This document shows, piece by piece, positions 1-6,762 of a stretch of DNA of 6,943 nucleotides. Each line of letters starts with the position of its first letter. The first letter of the stretch is position 1. Both the position numbers and the translations under genes were made by a program. This stretch comes from Acholeplasmatales bacterium (lineage in GTDB: Bacteria > Bacillota_I > Bacilli_A > Acholeplasmatales > Anaeroplasmataceae). The stretch lies in assembly GCA_016288675.1 (NCBI GenBank), contig JAEELC010000036.1:1-6943 (forward strand). The letters are read 5' to 3'. The notes under the pieces were generated by a model. That model ran no database searches, was not told the origin of the DNA, and was given only the letters and a program-made list of their open reading frames with translations.

Positions 1-1685
1 ATATCAACTCCACCCTTCTTAACAATTTCAACTGGATAATCAGAACCACCAGCCTTAAGCATATTCAAATATGCTTCCTTAGCACCTTTTACATTATTCT
101 TTACATCATTATAAATCTTAAATGATGCGCTGAAGCATGTTGCATATTGATATACATAGAATGGAGAATTAAATAAATGCGGAATATATGCCCAAACATA
201 TTTCTTTAATGGTTCAGTATCTAAAGAATAACCATAATATGTTTGGTATAAAGATGCCATAATATTATTTAAGTCATCATAAGTTAAACCATTACCTTCT
301 AATGCTTTTTGATGAGCTTGATATTCAAAATCTGCAAATAAGCTTTGACGATAGAATGTAGATACAATATTATTTGCAAGCTTTTCGATAGCTTGAATCT
401 TTACTTGCTTAGAATCAGATTTAGCAAGTAAATGCTCAAGATATAATTGTTCATTGAATGTAGATGCAATTTCAGCTACGAAAATTACATAATTCTTAGT
501 TTGATATGGTTGTGATTCACTAGAATATAATGTATGAATTGAATGACCACATTCATGAGCCAAAGTAAATGCGCTATCTAGATCATCAGTATGATTTAAT
601 AAGATATATGGACCAAATCCTTCAACTTCAGTTGAATAAGCACCACTACGCTTACCTTGGCTTGGTAATACGTCAACATGACCATCAGCAAGCGCAATTT
701 TAGCATGATTTACAAAATCTTCACCCATTGGCTCTAAAGCTTCAAGAACATCAGCTTTAGCATATTCATAAGGATACTTTGTAGTATCATGTGCAATACT
801 TAAGAATCTATCATAGTTATGATATTCAGAAAGACCAAAATGCTTCTTTCTAAATTCAATATATCTATGTAATGGAGCAGTATTTTCATGAACTGTCTTT
901 AATAAAGTTAAATATACATTCTTATCAATCTTATTATTATCTAAGAAAGTATCTAGGATATTATCATATCCACGAGATTTCATACGCGCAATATTAGATT
1001 CTACAACACCTTTATAAAGAGCTGCAAAAGTATTCTTATAATCATCATAATGAGCAAAGAATGCTTCAAAAATTTTCTTTCTATCTTCTTGAGAATTAGA
1101 ATATTCACCTAATAAAGTAGTGTAATTAGCCTTAGTAAAAGTATGAGTCTTACCATCACTAGTTGTTACTGTTACAGGTTTAGTATCAGCATTTTCTAGT
1201 AAACCGTATGTAGATCTAAAGTTTGATGTAATTGGAGAATATAAAGATAATAATTGTTCCATTTCAGGCTTTAATACATGTTCCTTTGAATGGAATAATT
1301 GGTCTAATCTATACATATTAAATTTAATATATTCATATTTATTTGACCAATCTTTATAATCATTAAAATCATTCTTTAATAATTCATCATCTACGAATGC
1401 AATTTCTTGTGCATAACTTACAAAGAAATTTTGTAATTTAGACATATTCCCTTGAGATTCAAGATCATTTTGATTTAAATCAAATTTCATTGCAGCATAG
1501 CTATATAATTTAGATAAAGACTTATCTACTGTTTCATCAAATTTAAAATAATCGTTAATAGTTTTACCGTTATTTAACTTTCCTTTAAAATCGTTATATT
1601 TCTTAACTTCTTCTTTTAAACTATCTAGCGTTTTCACAAAAGCGTTGTTTGATTCAAAAATTTCATTTAGATTCCATTTTTGCAT
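1..1685 (-). CDS. pepF: Oligoendopeptidase F (M3 family zinc metallopeptidase), C-terminus cut by window edge
   Basis: A cytoplasmic zinc peptidase that cleaves oligopeptides internally. The 561 residues visible start with MQKWNLNEIF. The zinc motif HECGH lies at residues 377-381 and the third ligand is Glu405 in an EIASTFNE segment, 28 residues after the first His, the usual M3 arrangement. Near the C-terminus, residues 503-516 read PHLFNSPFYVYQYAT-like, a hallmark of the PepF branch whose His/Tyr residues contact substrate in M3 enzymes. The helical N-terminal half (about 1-190) matches the family's N-terminal domain. PepF proteins are usually about 600 aa, so some 40 residues are missing beyond position 1; this is a window cut, not a truncation. 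The ATG at 1685 is chosen because a perfect AGGAGG sits 9 nt upstream. The start overlaps the upstream 113-aa gene by 23 nt, suggesting translational coupling in an operon with pepP. Identification is firm; substrate range is inferred from the family. Confidence 0.95.
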   Translation of the reverse strand, partial: MQKWNLNEIFESNNAFVKTLDSLKEEVKKYNDFKGKLNNGKTINDYFKFDETVDKSLSKLYSYAAMKFDLNQNDLESQGNMSKLQNFFVSYAQEIAFVDDELLKNDFNDYKDWSNKYEYIKFNMYRLDQLFHSKEHVLKPEMEQLLSLYSPITSNFRSTYGLLENADTKPVTVTTSDGKTHTFTKANYTTLLGEYSNSQEDRKKIFEAFFAHYDDYKNTFAALYKGVVESNIARMKSRGYDNILDTFLDNNKIDKNVYLTLLKTVHENTAPLHRYIEFRKKHFGLSEYHNYDRFLSIAHDTTKYPYEYAKADVLEALEPMGEDFVNHAKIALADGHVDVLPSQGKRSGAYSTEVEGFGPYILLNHTDDLDSAFTLAHECGHSIHTLYSSESQPYQTKNYVIFVAEIASTFNEQLYLEHLLAKSDSKQVKIQAIEKLANNIVSTFYRQSLFADFEYQAHQKALEGNGLTYDDLNNIMASLYQTYYGYSLDTEPLKKYVWAYIPHLFNSPFYVYQYATCFSASFKIYNDVKNNVKGAKEAYLNMLKAGGSDYPVEIVKKGGVD

Positions 1686-2004
1686 GTTTTTTTTCCTCCT
1701 CAATAATTTCAATTAATTGCTTTGAATAGCTATTATATTCATCTGTTAAATATACACAATAACCCACCAAAGTACACATAATAATAAATAAAGCAAAATC
1801 TATACCAATCATTTGATTAGCAGATAATAATATAATAAGCGGTAATACACTAGCCATTACATATGTTGTATCAAGTTTCTTTTCTTGGTGAAGTAATATT
1901 TGTTTTTTTATTGTTTTAATCTTAAAAAGCATATAAATCATATATATCAAGATTAAAACAATAAATATTGCTAAAGTAACTGTTACAGAAATAAATACAC
2001 CCAT
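1663..2004 (-). CDS. Small three-helix membrane protein of unknown function, between pepP and pepF
   Basis: A 113-aa protein that I do not recognise. Hydrophobic stretches at about residues 4-27, 48-62 and 66-86 predict three membrane helices. Between the first and second is a Lys-rich loop (about 28-43), and the C-terminal tail (about 88-113) is charged, with an EEEKK run. By the positive-inside rule the Lys-rich loop is probably cytoplasmic. The ATG at 2004 is 7 nt after the pepP stop, with a TAAGGAAA ribosome site about 12 nt upstream inside the end of pepP. The TGA stop at 1663-1665 falls 23 nt inside pepF, and the pepF ribosome site lies in this gene's coding region. Tight packing on both sides supports a real, co-translated gene. 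A link to peptide uptake or peptidase placement is possible but purely contextual. Confidence 0.8.
   Translation of the reverse strand: MGVFISVTVTLAIFIVLILIYMIYMLFKIKTIKKQILLHQEKKLDTTYVMASVLPLIILLSANQMIGIDFALFIIMCTLVGYCVYLTDEYNSYSKQLIEIIEEEKKHAKMESK
1695..1700 (-). promoter_or_regulatory. Ribosome binding site of pepF
   Basis: A perfect AGGAGG on the minus strand, 9 nt (an A-run) before the pepF ATG. It lies inside the last codons of the upstream 113-aa gene, so ribosomes finishing that gene pass directly over it. It fixes the pepF start. Confidence 0.85.
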
Positions 2005-2011
2005 AATTAAA

Positions 2012-3775
2012 TTATATTTCCTTAGTATATTTCTTTAAGAATTTGGCTTCTTTTTCAGTTAGTAATGGTGAAATTACATCATATACTCGCTTATGATATG
2101 CATTTAACTTAGCTTTTTCTTCGGAAGTAAGAAGCGATTTATCGATACCATCTAAGTCAAATGGTACTAATGTAATTGGTTCGAAGCAATAAAAATTACC
2201 AAATTCTGTTTTCTTATATTCCTTACATAGTATTAAAGATTCATGTCTAATACCATATTTACCAGCAATATATAAACCTGGTTCATCACTAGTTATCATA
2301 CCTGGTAAGAATGTATGTGATTCTCTATTATATTTAATATTTTGTGGTCCTTCATGAACATTTAGTAGATAACCAACACCATGCCCAGTACCATGGTTAA
2401 AATCTTTACCTTCTCTCCATAAAGCCTCACGAGCAGCTAAATCTAGAGTTTGTCCATTTACACCTTCTTTAAATATTAAATCAGATAATGCTAAATAACC
2501 TTTTAATACTAAAGTAAAGTCATGCTTCATATCACAAGTAACATCACCTAATGCGAATGTACGAGTAATATCAGTAGTACCTTCTAAATAATGTGCTCCT
2601 GAATCAACTAATAATAAATTACCTGGTACAATTTTAGCATTTGTTTCTTCTGTTGCTGAATAGTGTACAATAGCTCCATGTTCACCAAATCCAGCAATTG
2701 TTGAAAACGAAATATCTTTAAAATTCTTACCTGTTTTTCTTAAATTATATAAATATTCAGTAACTGAAAGCTCACTCATATCAATTTTACCAACATTAGT
2801 TTTTAACCAGTACATGAATTTAATCATTGCTACTGCATCTCTAATATGAGCTTTACGGAAATTTTCAACTTCAGTCTTATTCTTACAAGCTTTTGCAAGT
2901 GTTGTAATATTTGATTCAAAAATAATTCTATTAGTTTTAGCAATTGAAGTTAAAATCTTATAATTTGATTTAGCCTTATCTAGAATAATTACATCACCAC
3001 TATTAGCTTCTATATCGCTATATACTTGATTATAATCTCTTATAATGATTCTATCCTTGCTTAAATTAGCCTTAATAGTTGGATTTAATGCTTTACTGTT
3101 AACGTATAAAATAGCTTTATCTTGATATACAGCAAGATATGATAATACTACTGGATTACAAGTTACATCATTTCCACGAAGATTTAATGTCCACATAATA
3201 TCATCAAGAGATGAAATATATGTGACATTAGCATTTTTCTTAACTAAATTATCTTGAATCATAGCTAATTTATCACGACGCTCTTGGCCACTAAATTCGT
3301 AATCTAATTCGTAAGCAGGTTCGCAAGATAATGTTGGTCTATCAGTCCAAATCATATCTACAAGATCTAGATTTGGATTTAAACTAATACCAGAAATTTT
3401 TTCTAAAGCTTCACCAAATGAAGCACTAACTGTTCTACCATCAAAACCTAGATTTTTCTTTCCGGAATAATTACTAATAAATTCTAATACAGTAGGTACT
3501 CCCTCTTCACCAATCTTCATTAGATTAATAGTAGAACCTTCAAGTTGTTTTGCAGCTTGTAAGAAATATCTTCCATCAGTCCATAAATACGCATTATCAA
3601 GTGTTACTAATAAAACTCCTGCACTACCAGTAAATCCTGACATAAATACACGAGATTTAAAATAATCTCCAACATATTCACTCATATGATAGTCATCTGT
3701 AGGAATATAATACATTGATAAGTTGTTATTTTTCATTAATTCTCTTAGCTTATCTAATTTTTCGCTAATTTTCAT
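2012..3775 (-). CDS. pepP: Xaa-Pro aminopeptidase, three-domain (M24B) type
   Basis: Removes the N-terminal residue from peptides whose second residue is proline; a cytoplasmic two-metal (typically Mn) enzyme. At 587 aa it is the long form with two creatinase-like N-terminal domains (about 1-150 and 160-300) and a C-terminal pita-bread catalytic domain (about 305-530), as in human XPNPEP1 rather than the shorter E. coli enzyme. All five metal ligands are present: Asp391, Asp402, His465 (in GTGHGVG), Glu498 (in SDEPG) and Glu512 (in IRHES). The catalytic-site histidines are His371, His461 and His474. Spacing matches the human enzyme at an offset of 24-25 residues. The ATG at 3775 follows an AAAGGGTGA ribosome site 6 nt upstream and a good promoter. 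It is the first gene of the operon leading into the 113-aa membrane protein and pepF. No key residue is missing. Confidence 0.97.
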   Translation of the reverse strand: MKISEKLDKLRELMKNNNLSMYYIPTDDYHMSEYVGDYFKSRVFMSGFTGSAGVLLVTLDNAYLWTDGRYFLQAAKQLEGSTINLMKIGEEGVPTVLEFISNYSGKKNLGFDGRTVSASFGEALEKISGISLNPNLDLVDMIWTDRPTLSCEPAYELDYEFSGQERRDKLAMIQDNLVKKNANVTYISSLDDIMWTLNLRGNDVTCNPVVLSYLAVYQDKAILYVNSKALNPTIKANLSKDRIIIRDYNQVYSDIEANSGDVIILDKAKSNYKILTSIAKTNRIIFESNITTLAKACKNKTEVENFRKAHIRDAVAMIKFMYWLKTNVGKIDMSELSVTEYLYNLRKTGKNFKDISFSTIAGFGEHGAIVHYSATEETNAKIVPGNLLLVDSGAHYLEGTTDITRTFALGDVTCDMKHDFTLVLKGYLALSDLIFKEGVNGQTLDLAAREALWREGKDFNHGTGHGVGYLLNVHEGPQNIKYNRESHTFLPGMITSDEPGLYIAGKYGIRHESLILCKEYKKTEFGNFYCFEPITLVPFDLDGIDKSLLTSEEKAKLNAYHKRVYDVISPLLTEKEAKFLKKYTKEI

Positions 3776-3781
3776 AAAGAA

Positions 3782-3832
3782 TCACCCTTTCGTACATGTT
3801 TATATTTTATTCTATTTCTTCTATAAATTCAA
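3782..3832 (-). promoter_or_regulatory. Promoter and ribosome site of the pepP operon
   Basis: On the minus strand, a TTGAAT -35 box (3832-3827) and a TAAAAT -10 box (3809-3804) are separated by exactly 17 nt. Transcription would begin near 3797, giving a leader of about 22 nt. The ribosome site AAAGGGTGA (3790-3782) shares AAGG and GGTGA with the 16S-complementary consensus. No operator-like inverted repeat is visible. The boxes are inferred by eye. Confidence 0.55.
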
Positions 3833-3866
3833 AAGATTTAATCATTAATTCTTATATTTTTTTATA

Positions 3867-3896
3867 TTGTCTAAATATATATTTATATTGTAAAAT
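3867..3896 (+). promoter_or_regulatory. Candidate promoter of the plus-strand 195-aa gene
   Basis: TTGTCT (3867-3872) and TAAAAT (3891-3896) are separated by 18 nt, with a TG directly before the -10 box. Transcription would start near 3903, about 30 nt before the ATG. The surroundings are extremely AT-rich, so chance matches are likely and the call is modest. Confidence 0.4.
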
Positions 3897-3920
3897 AATA
3901 AGTGAAATAACATATAGTTT

Positions 3921-3926
3921 AGGGAG
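3921..3926 (+). promoter_or_regulatory. Ribosome binding site that fixes the start of the 195-aa gene
   Basis: AGGGAG lies 7 nt before the ATG at 3934. The in-frame upstream ATG at 3796 has no such site and would place the start over the divergent promoters, so 3934 is preferred. Confidence 0.7.
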
Positions 3927-3933
3927 TAATATT

Positions 3934-4521
3934 ATGGGAAAAAGAAATATTAACCAAATGATTGAAACTGATATCGAGAGATATAAAAAGCACACCGATA
4001 TTTATGAAAACAAAAAGAAAGTACAAATAATCTATTTAGATCTTACAACTGATGACTTTTATAAAGAATATTCTACTGAGTCATTACTAAAAAATGAAGT
4101 TTATGAATTTATAGAAGATACATATGATGTGTTTGTAACAAATGAAAAAAAATTCAAGCTTGTTATAGAATATCCTACTGATATGGAAGAAGCTGAAAGA
4201 AGAAAAATTGAATATCTATTATCTGTCCATTATGCTGTAAAGCTTGATGAAATTAAAAAAGATATTAGACACGAAATTGCAGTTGGTACTATTTTATTTA
4301 TAATTGGTTTATTAATATTAATACCAGCAATAATAATTTCTCGTAAGCTTGAAATTTTAGGAAGAGTAATGGAAATCATCTCTTGGGCATTCATTTGGGA
4401 AGCTGCATTGCGTTTCTTTTTAGAAACTACAGCAAACTATAGAGAGCGTATAAAATATAAAGAACTATATATGATGGCTCATGATTATCATGATGAACAA
4501 AAAAGGATAAGAAAAAATTAA
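3934..4521 (+). CDS. Conserved-looking membrane protein with two C-terminal helices, function unknown
   Basis: A 195-aa protein beginning MGKRNINQM. Residues 1-110 are soluble, charged and predicted mixed helix and strand (VQIIYLDL at 30-37, FKLVIEYP at 74-81). A strong membrane helix follows at about 116-136, then a second hydrophobic segment at about 142-163 containing ISWAFIWEAALRFFLE, then a basic tail (167-195, ending EQKRIRKN). The pattern of soluble domain, helix, a W-x-x-x-WEA-type second helix and charged tail recalls a widespread family of uncharacterised bacterial membrane proteins, but that is recollection and not a search. The reading frame stays open upstream to an ATG at 3796. 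The extra 46 residues are low-complexity, lack a ribosome site and overlap the pepP promoter, so the start at 3934 is chosen. It is the only plus-strand gene here and appears monocistronic. Confidence 0.8.
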   Translation: MGKRNINQMIETDIERYKKHTDIYENKKKVQIIYLDLTTDDFYKEYSTESLLKNEVYEFIEDTYDVFVTNEKKFKLVIEYPTDMEEAERRKIEYLLSVHYAVKLDEIKKDIRHEIAVGTILFIIGLLILIPAIIISRKLEILGRVMEIISWAFIWEAALRFFLETTANYRERIKYKELYMMAHDYHDEQKRIRKN

Positions 4522-4533
4522 CTTACCCTTTTT
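4500..4533 (+). terminator. Hairpin terminator between the convergent genes
   Basis: Positions 4500-4511 pair with 4522-4533 as a 12-bp stem with one A-C mismatch (4507/4526) and a 10-nt A-rich loop. On the plus strand it is followed by a T-rich run to 4546. Its left arm lies in the last codons of the plus-strand gene. Because the stem begins with an A-run, it could also weakly stop minus-strand transcription from the opposing gene. Confidence 0.55.
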
Positions 4534-4537
4534 ATTA

Positions 4538-5155
4538 TTATTTTTCAAGATAATTGATTCCTATTTTTCCATTATTATCATATAAAGAAATTAAGAATTC
4601 ATTGCTGTAATTAACTTTTTTTGAATCATCTAATACAATACCTTTTAAATATATACAATTATTTATTATCATATATGAATCATTTTGTATACAATTAGCA
4701 ATATCAAGTGCCATATCAAATGTAATTAATTCATCAAATGCATAATTATAATAATCTAATAAATCTTCGTTTTTATTAATGTGAAGTTCATACTTAAGAG
4801 GAAAATTTATAATATATAAATCTTTTTCTATTGATGAATAATAAGATTGAGTTGCCATAATAATAACATTATTATCTTTAATCTTATATTCAAATAAATG
4901 ATTATCTTTAATTAAAAAGCCAATAGCTACATATTCATCAACTTTATAATCAAGCTTTGAAACATAATAATTTGATTCTTTAATAACATCATTATAAAAA
5001 TCATTACCATTAGCTACATCAAAGCTAATTGTTTGATTAGCATTAGCATATGCCAAATCTTTTTTATAATTTTTAACCCTATATCTACCTATATCTAAAG
5101 TTACTCTATTATCATTAGATATTAGAGTTAATTTTTTATAATTAAAGCCTAACAT
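4538..5155 (-). CDS. Unrecognised protein, probably membrane-anchored and exported, with frameshifted N-terminus
   Basis: About 205 aa from the ATG at 5155; a TTG at 5158 gives one more residue. I recognise no family. After a short hydrophobic start (MLGF) the body is hydrophilic and rich in Asn, Asp, Tyr, Ile and Lys, with probable beta-strands and two cysteines 12 residues apart (NCIQ and NCIY, near 155 and 167). Neither start has a ribosome site. A well-formed start with ribosome site and an N-terminal hydrophobic segment lies just upstream at 5214, but in another frame. One extra T in the TTT run at 5164-5162 would join the two into a 225-aa protein with a continuous membrane anchor of about 18 residues, putting the body outside the membrane. 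The fragment's stop overlaps this ATG as TGATG, so re-initiation could also yield the shorter protein. The gene ends at 4538, facing the plus-strand gene. Confidence 0.6.
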   Translation of the reverse strand: MLGFNYKKLTLISNDNRVTLDIGRYRVKNYKKDLAYANANQTISFDVANGNDFYNDVIKESNYYVSKLDYKVDEYVAIGFLIKDNHLFEYKIKDNNVIIMATQSYYSSIEKDLYIINFPLKYELHINKNEDLLDYYNYAFDELITFDMALDIANCIQNDSYMIINNCIYLKGIVLDDSKKVNYSNEFLISLYDNNGKIGINYLEK

Positions 5156-5214
5156 CAATACAAAGACAACAATACTAATAATACAACAACCAATAAATAT
5201 TTAATATACTTCAT
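5155..5214 (-). pseudogene. N-terminal signal-anchor fragment of the downstream gene, separated by a frameshift
   Basis: A 19-codon frame starting MKYIKY and continuing as an almost pure Leu/Val stretch, ending at TGA (5157-5155). Two basic residues followed by a hydrophobic core is a classic signal or anchor N-terminus. The protein body continues in the -1 frame, where LMLGFNYKK would extend the same helix. A one-base loss in the TTT at 5164-5162 is the simplest cause, as mutation or sequencing error. A true leader peptide coupled by TGATG is the alternative. Here the strong ribosome site belongs to this fragment, which argues that it is the gene's original start. Confidence 0.55.
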
Positions 5215-5220
5215 ACAATA

Positions 5221-5230
5221 CCCTACCTCT
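5221..5230 (-). promoter_or_regulatory. Ribosome binding site of the signal-anchor fragment
   Basis: AGAGGTAGGG on the minus strand, 6 nt before the ATG at 5214 (11 nt measured from the GAGG core). It is the only ribosome-site-like sequence near either candidate start of this gene, and it decides in favour of 5214 as the ancestral start. Confidence 0.65.
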
Positions 5231-5249
5231 TTATAGCTTTATACACTTG

Positions 5250-5307
5250 ATTATATATTCTTAAACAGCAATGCTTTTTTAGTTTAATTTTTTTGCAAAA
5301 GTGTCAA
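5250..5307 (-). promoter_or_regulatory. Candidate promoter region for the frameshifted gene
   Basis: On the minus strand a perfect TATAAT (5255-5250) lies 35 nt before the ATG at 5214, a fitting -10 box, but its -35 position is poor (A-rich). A perfect TTGACA sits further up at 5307-5302 and could pair with TAAACT (5286-5281) at a short 15-nt spacing. Some promoter is expected here, since the udk-mtnN terminator lies just upstream; which box is used is unclear. Confidence 0.35.
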
Positions 5308-5334
5308 TACGTTATATTATTAGTATGTTATTTA

Positions 5335-5374
5335 AAAATAAAAAAAGTTGAGAGTACAATTGTACAGTCAACTT
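5335..5374 (-). terminator. Rho-independent terminator of the udk-mtnN operon
   Basis: A symmetrical hairpin at 5374-5345: outer arms AAGTTGA and TCAACTT (7 bp), a 2x2 internal mismatch, then the self-complementary GTACAATTGTAC at the tip. On the minus strand it is followed at once by a T-run (5346-5340) and a second T-run after one A. It begins 26 nt after the mtnN stop. Confidence 0.85.
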
Positions 5375-5399
5375 CGATTTTAAATGATATTTTAAATTT

Positions 5400-6077
5400 T
5401 TATAAAGTGCTAGCCACTTTATAACAGATAGTAGCCGATTCTTTAGCAGCTTCTTCTTCAAATTTATTATAAGCATCACTTTGATCAGAACCACCAACTA
5501 CGTCAGAAATAAATCTTATAGATACAAACTTAGTATCATTAATAAAACAAGTTTGTGCAATAGATGCACCTTCCATTTCAACAGCTGTAGCCTCAATAGG
5601 CTTAATCATTAATTGATCATAGCTTGTTATAAATGAATCTCCTGATAAAATATTACCACGTACATATTTAATATTTAATTCATCTAAAATTGCAGCTACG
5701 CTTTCAAGATACATATTATCAGGCTTATAGCTTTCTGGCATACCAGGAACTTGACCTAATTTATAACCAAATCCAGTCGCATTAACATCACTATATCTAA
5801 CATCTTTTCCTAATACTACATCATATTGCTTAAGTCCATTAGTACCACCAGCAATACCTGTATTAATAATTACACTCGGATGGAAATTTTCAATCATTAA
5901 TGCACAACCAATTGCACTTTGAACCTTACCAACACCACATTTTAAAATAACTACAGCATTTTTACCAAATTTACCAGTATAAAAATGTAAATTTAGAATA
6001 TTTACTTCTTTTTTATTTTCAAGATGAGAAATTAAATCTCTAACTTCAACATCCATTGCACCAATTAAACCGATCAT
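5400..6077 (-). CDS. mtnN: 5'-methylthioadenosine/S-adenosylhomocysteine nucleosidase
   Basis: Hydrolyses MTA and SAH to adenine plus the thioribose or ribosylhomocysteine, recycling by-products of polyamine synthesis and SAM-dependent methylation; cytoplasmic, normally a homodimer. The 225-aa length is typical. The opening MIGLIGAMDVE carries the catalytic acid Glu11 (E. coli Glu12). INTGIAGG at 71-78 is the family's glycine motif, and VEMEGA at 166-171 gives the ribose-binding Glu169 (E. coli Glu174). SD at 191-192 gives the base-protonating Asp192 (E. coli Asp197). The start ATG shares one base with the udk stop (TAATG), and a weak AGAAGAGA ribosome site lies 7 nt upstream in udk, so translation is probably coupled to udk. 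A strong terminator follows. All active-site residues are present. The symbols pfs and mtn are synonyms. Confidence 0.96.
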   Translation of the reverse strand: MIGLIGAMDVEVRDLISHLENKKEVNILNLHFYTGKFGKNAVVILKCGVGKVQSAIGCALMIENFHPSVIINTGIAGGTNGLKQYDVVLGKDVRYSDVNATGFGYKLGQVPGMPESYKPDNMYLESVAAILDELNIKYVRGNILSGDSFITSYDQLMIKPIEATAVEMEGASIAQTCFINDTKFVSIRFISDVVGGSDQSDAYNKFEEEAAKESATICYKVASTL

Positions 6078-6709
6078 TATTTAGTCTCTTCTTTCTTATT
6101 AATAATTTCTTTAACCTTTGCCATAACAATATCAACTGCTACTTCATGGTTATTATCATTTGGAATTATAATATCTGCATAACGCTTTGTAGGCTTAATG
6201 AATTCATAATACATTGGTTTTACTGTACCTAAGTATTGTTCAATGACTGATTCAAGACTTCTACCACGTTCAGTCATATCACGACGTAAACGACGTATAA
6301 AACGAATATCATCATCACTTTCAACAAATATTTTAATATTAGCTATATCCCTAACACGTGGATCATATAAAGCTAATATACCTTCGACAATGATTACCTT
6401 ACTTGGATGAATTTGTTCTGTTTCTTTTTTTCTTGTATGAGTTTTAAAATCATAAAGAGGCTTTTCTATTTTCTTACCATCTAATAAATCTCTAAGTTGT
6501 TCATACATTAGATCATTATCTAAAGAATCAGGATGGTCAAAATTAACTTTAGCACGTTCTTCCATGCTTAAATTTGATAAATCTTTATAATAATCATCAA
6601 ATCTAATTACTTGTACATCCTTGCTTTTTAATCTTTGGCTGATTTTATCAACCACTGTAGTTTTACCGCTAGCAGTACCACCCGCTACAACAATTAATAC
6701 TGATTTCAT
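6077..6709 (-). CDS. udk: Uridine kinase (uridine/cytidine phosphorylation)
   Basis: Phosphorylates uridine and cytidine to UMP and CMP in pyrimidine salvage; cytoplasmic. The 210-aa length is standard. The P-loop GGTASGKT is at residues 10-17, FDDYY with the catalytic/nucleoside-binding Asp at 37-41, and NFDHPDSLD at 56-64. A YDFKTHTRK substrate segment is at 86-94, a Walker B-like VIIVEG at 105-110, and the Arg-rich lid RRLRRDMTERGR at 139-150. RYADIIIPN near the C-terminus is also characteristic. The ATG at 6709 follows AGAGGT 8 nt upstream. The stop overlaps the mtnN start by one base, making a two-gene nucleoside-salvage unit. The gap to the upstream MATE gene is 53 nt, so either a separate promoter or read-through is possible. 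Confidence 0.96.
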   Translation of the reverse strand: MKSVLIVVAGGTASGKTTVVDKISQRLKSKDVQVIRFDDYYKDLSNLSMEERAKVNFDHPDSLDNDLMYEQLRDLLDGKKIEKPLYDFKTHTRKKETEQIHPSKVIIVEGILALYDPRVRDIANIKIFVESDDDIRFIRRLRRDMTERGRSLESVIEQYLGTVKPMYYEFIKPTKRYADIIIPNDNNHEVAVDIVMAKVKEIINKKEETK

Positions 6710-6717
6710 TTCTGTTT

Positions 6718-6758
6718 ACCTCTTTATATACTATATCATTTTTTTAGTAACTTTTAAA
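6718..6758 (-). promoter_or_regulatory. Candidate udk promoter and ribosome site
   Basis: On the minus strand TTTAAA (6758-6753) and TATAGT (6735-6730) are 17 nt apart, with an extended -10 TGA just before the latter. The ribosome site AGAGGT (6723-6718) would then lie almost at the transcription start, giving a very short leader of about 14 nt. That weakens the promoter call, while the ribosome site itself is sound. Confidence 0.35.
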
Positions 6759-6762
6759 CGCT

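Noticed and set aside
541..560. Cysteine inside the PepF zinc motif (HECGH) as a possible odd feature
   Set aside because: The x positions of HExxH vary freely in M3 peptidases and all three zinc ligands are intact.
1663..1665. Possible use of TGA as a Trp codon (mollicute code)
   Set aside because: Trp is TGG in all the conserved genes, none contains an internal TGA, and reading this TGA or the one at 5157-5155 as Trp only reaches a further stop soon after, without repairing any gene.
3796..3933. A 46-residue N-terminal extension of the 195-aa plus-strand protein
   Set aside because: No ribosome site precedes the ATG at 3796, the extension is low-complexity Ile/Tyr/Ser, and it overlaps the promoters; 3934 has AGGGAG at proper spacing.
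5306..5332. Imperfect direct repeat TACGTTAT / TATGTTAT upstream of the frameshifted gene
   Set aside because: Only two imperfect 8-nt copies in very AT-rich sequence; such matches are expected by chance.
5354..5365. Perfect 12-bp palindrome GTACAATTGTAC as a possible regulator operator
   Set aside because: It forms the tip of the larger terminator hairpin that shares its exact centre and leads into a T-run, so termination explains it.
5312..5497. A 61-aa minus-strand open frame overlapping the end of mtnN
   Set aside because: It lies mostly in mtnN in another frame, runs through the terminator hairpin, and has low-complexity Lys/Leu composition with no ribosome site.
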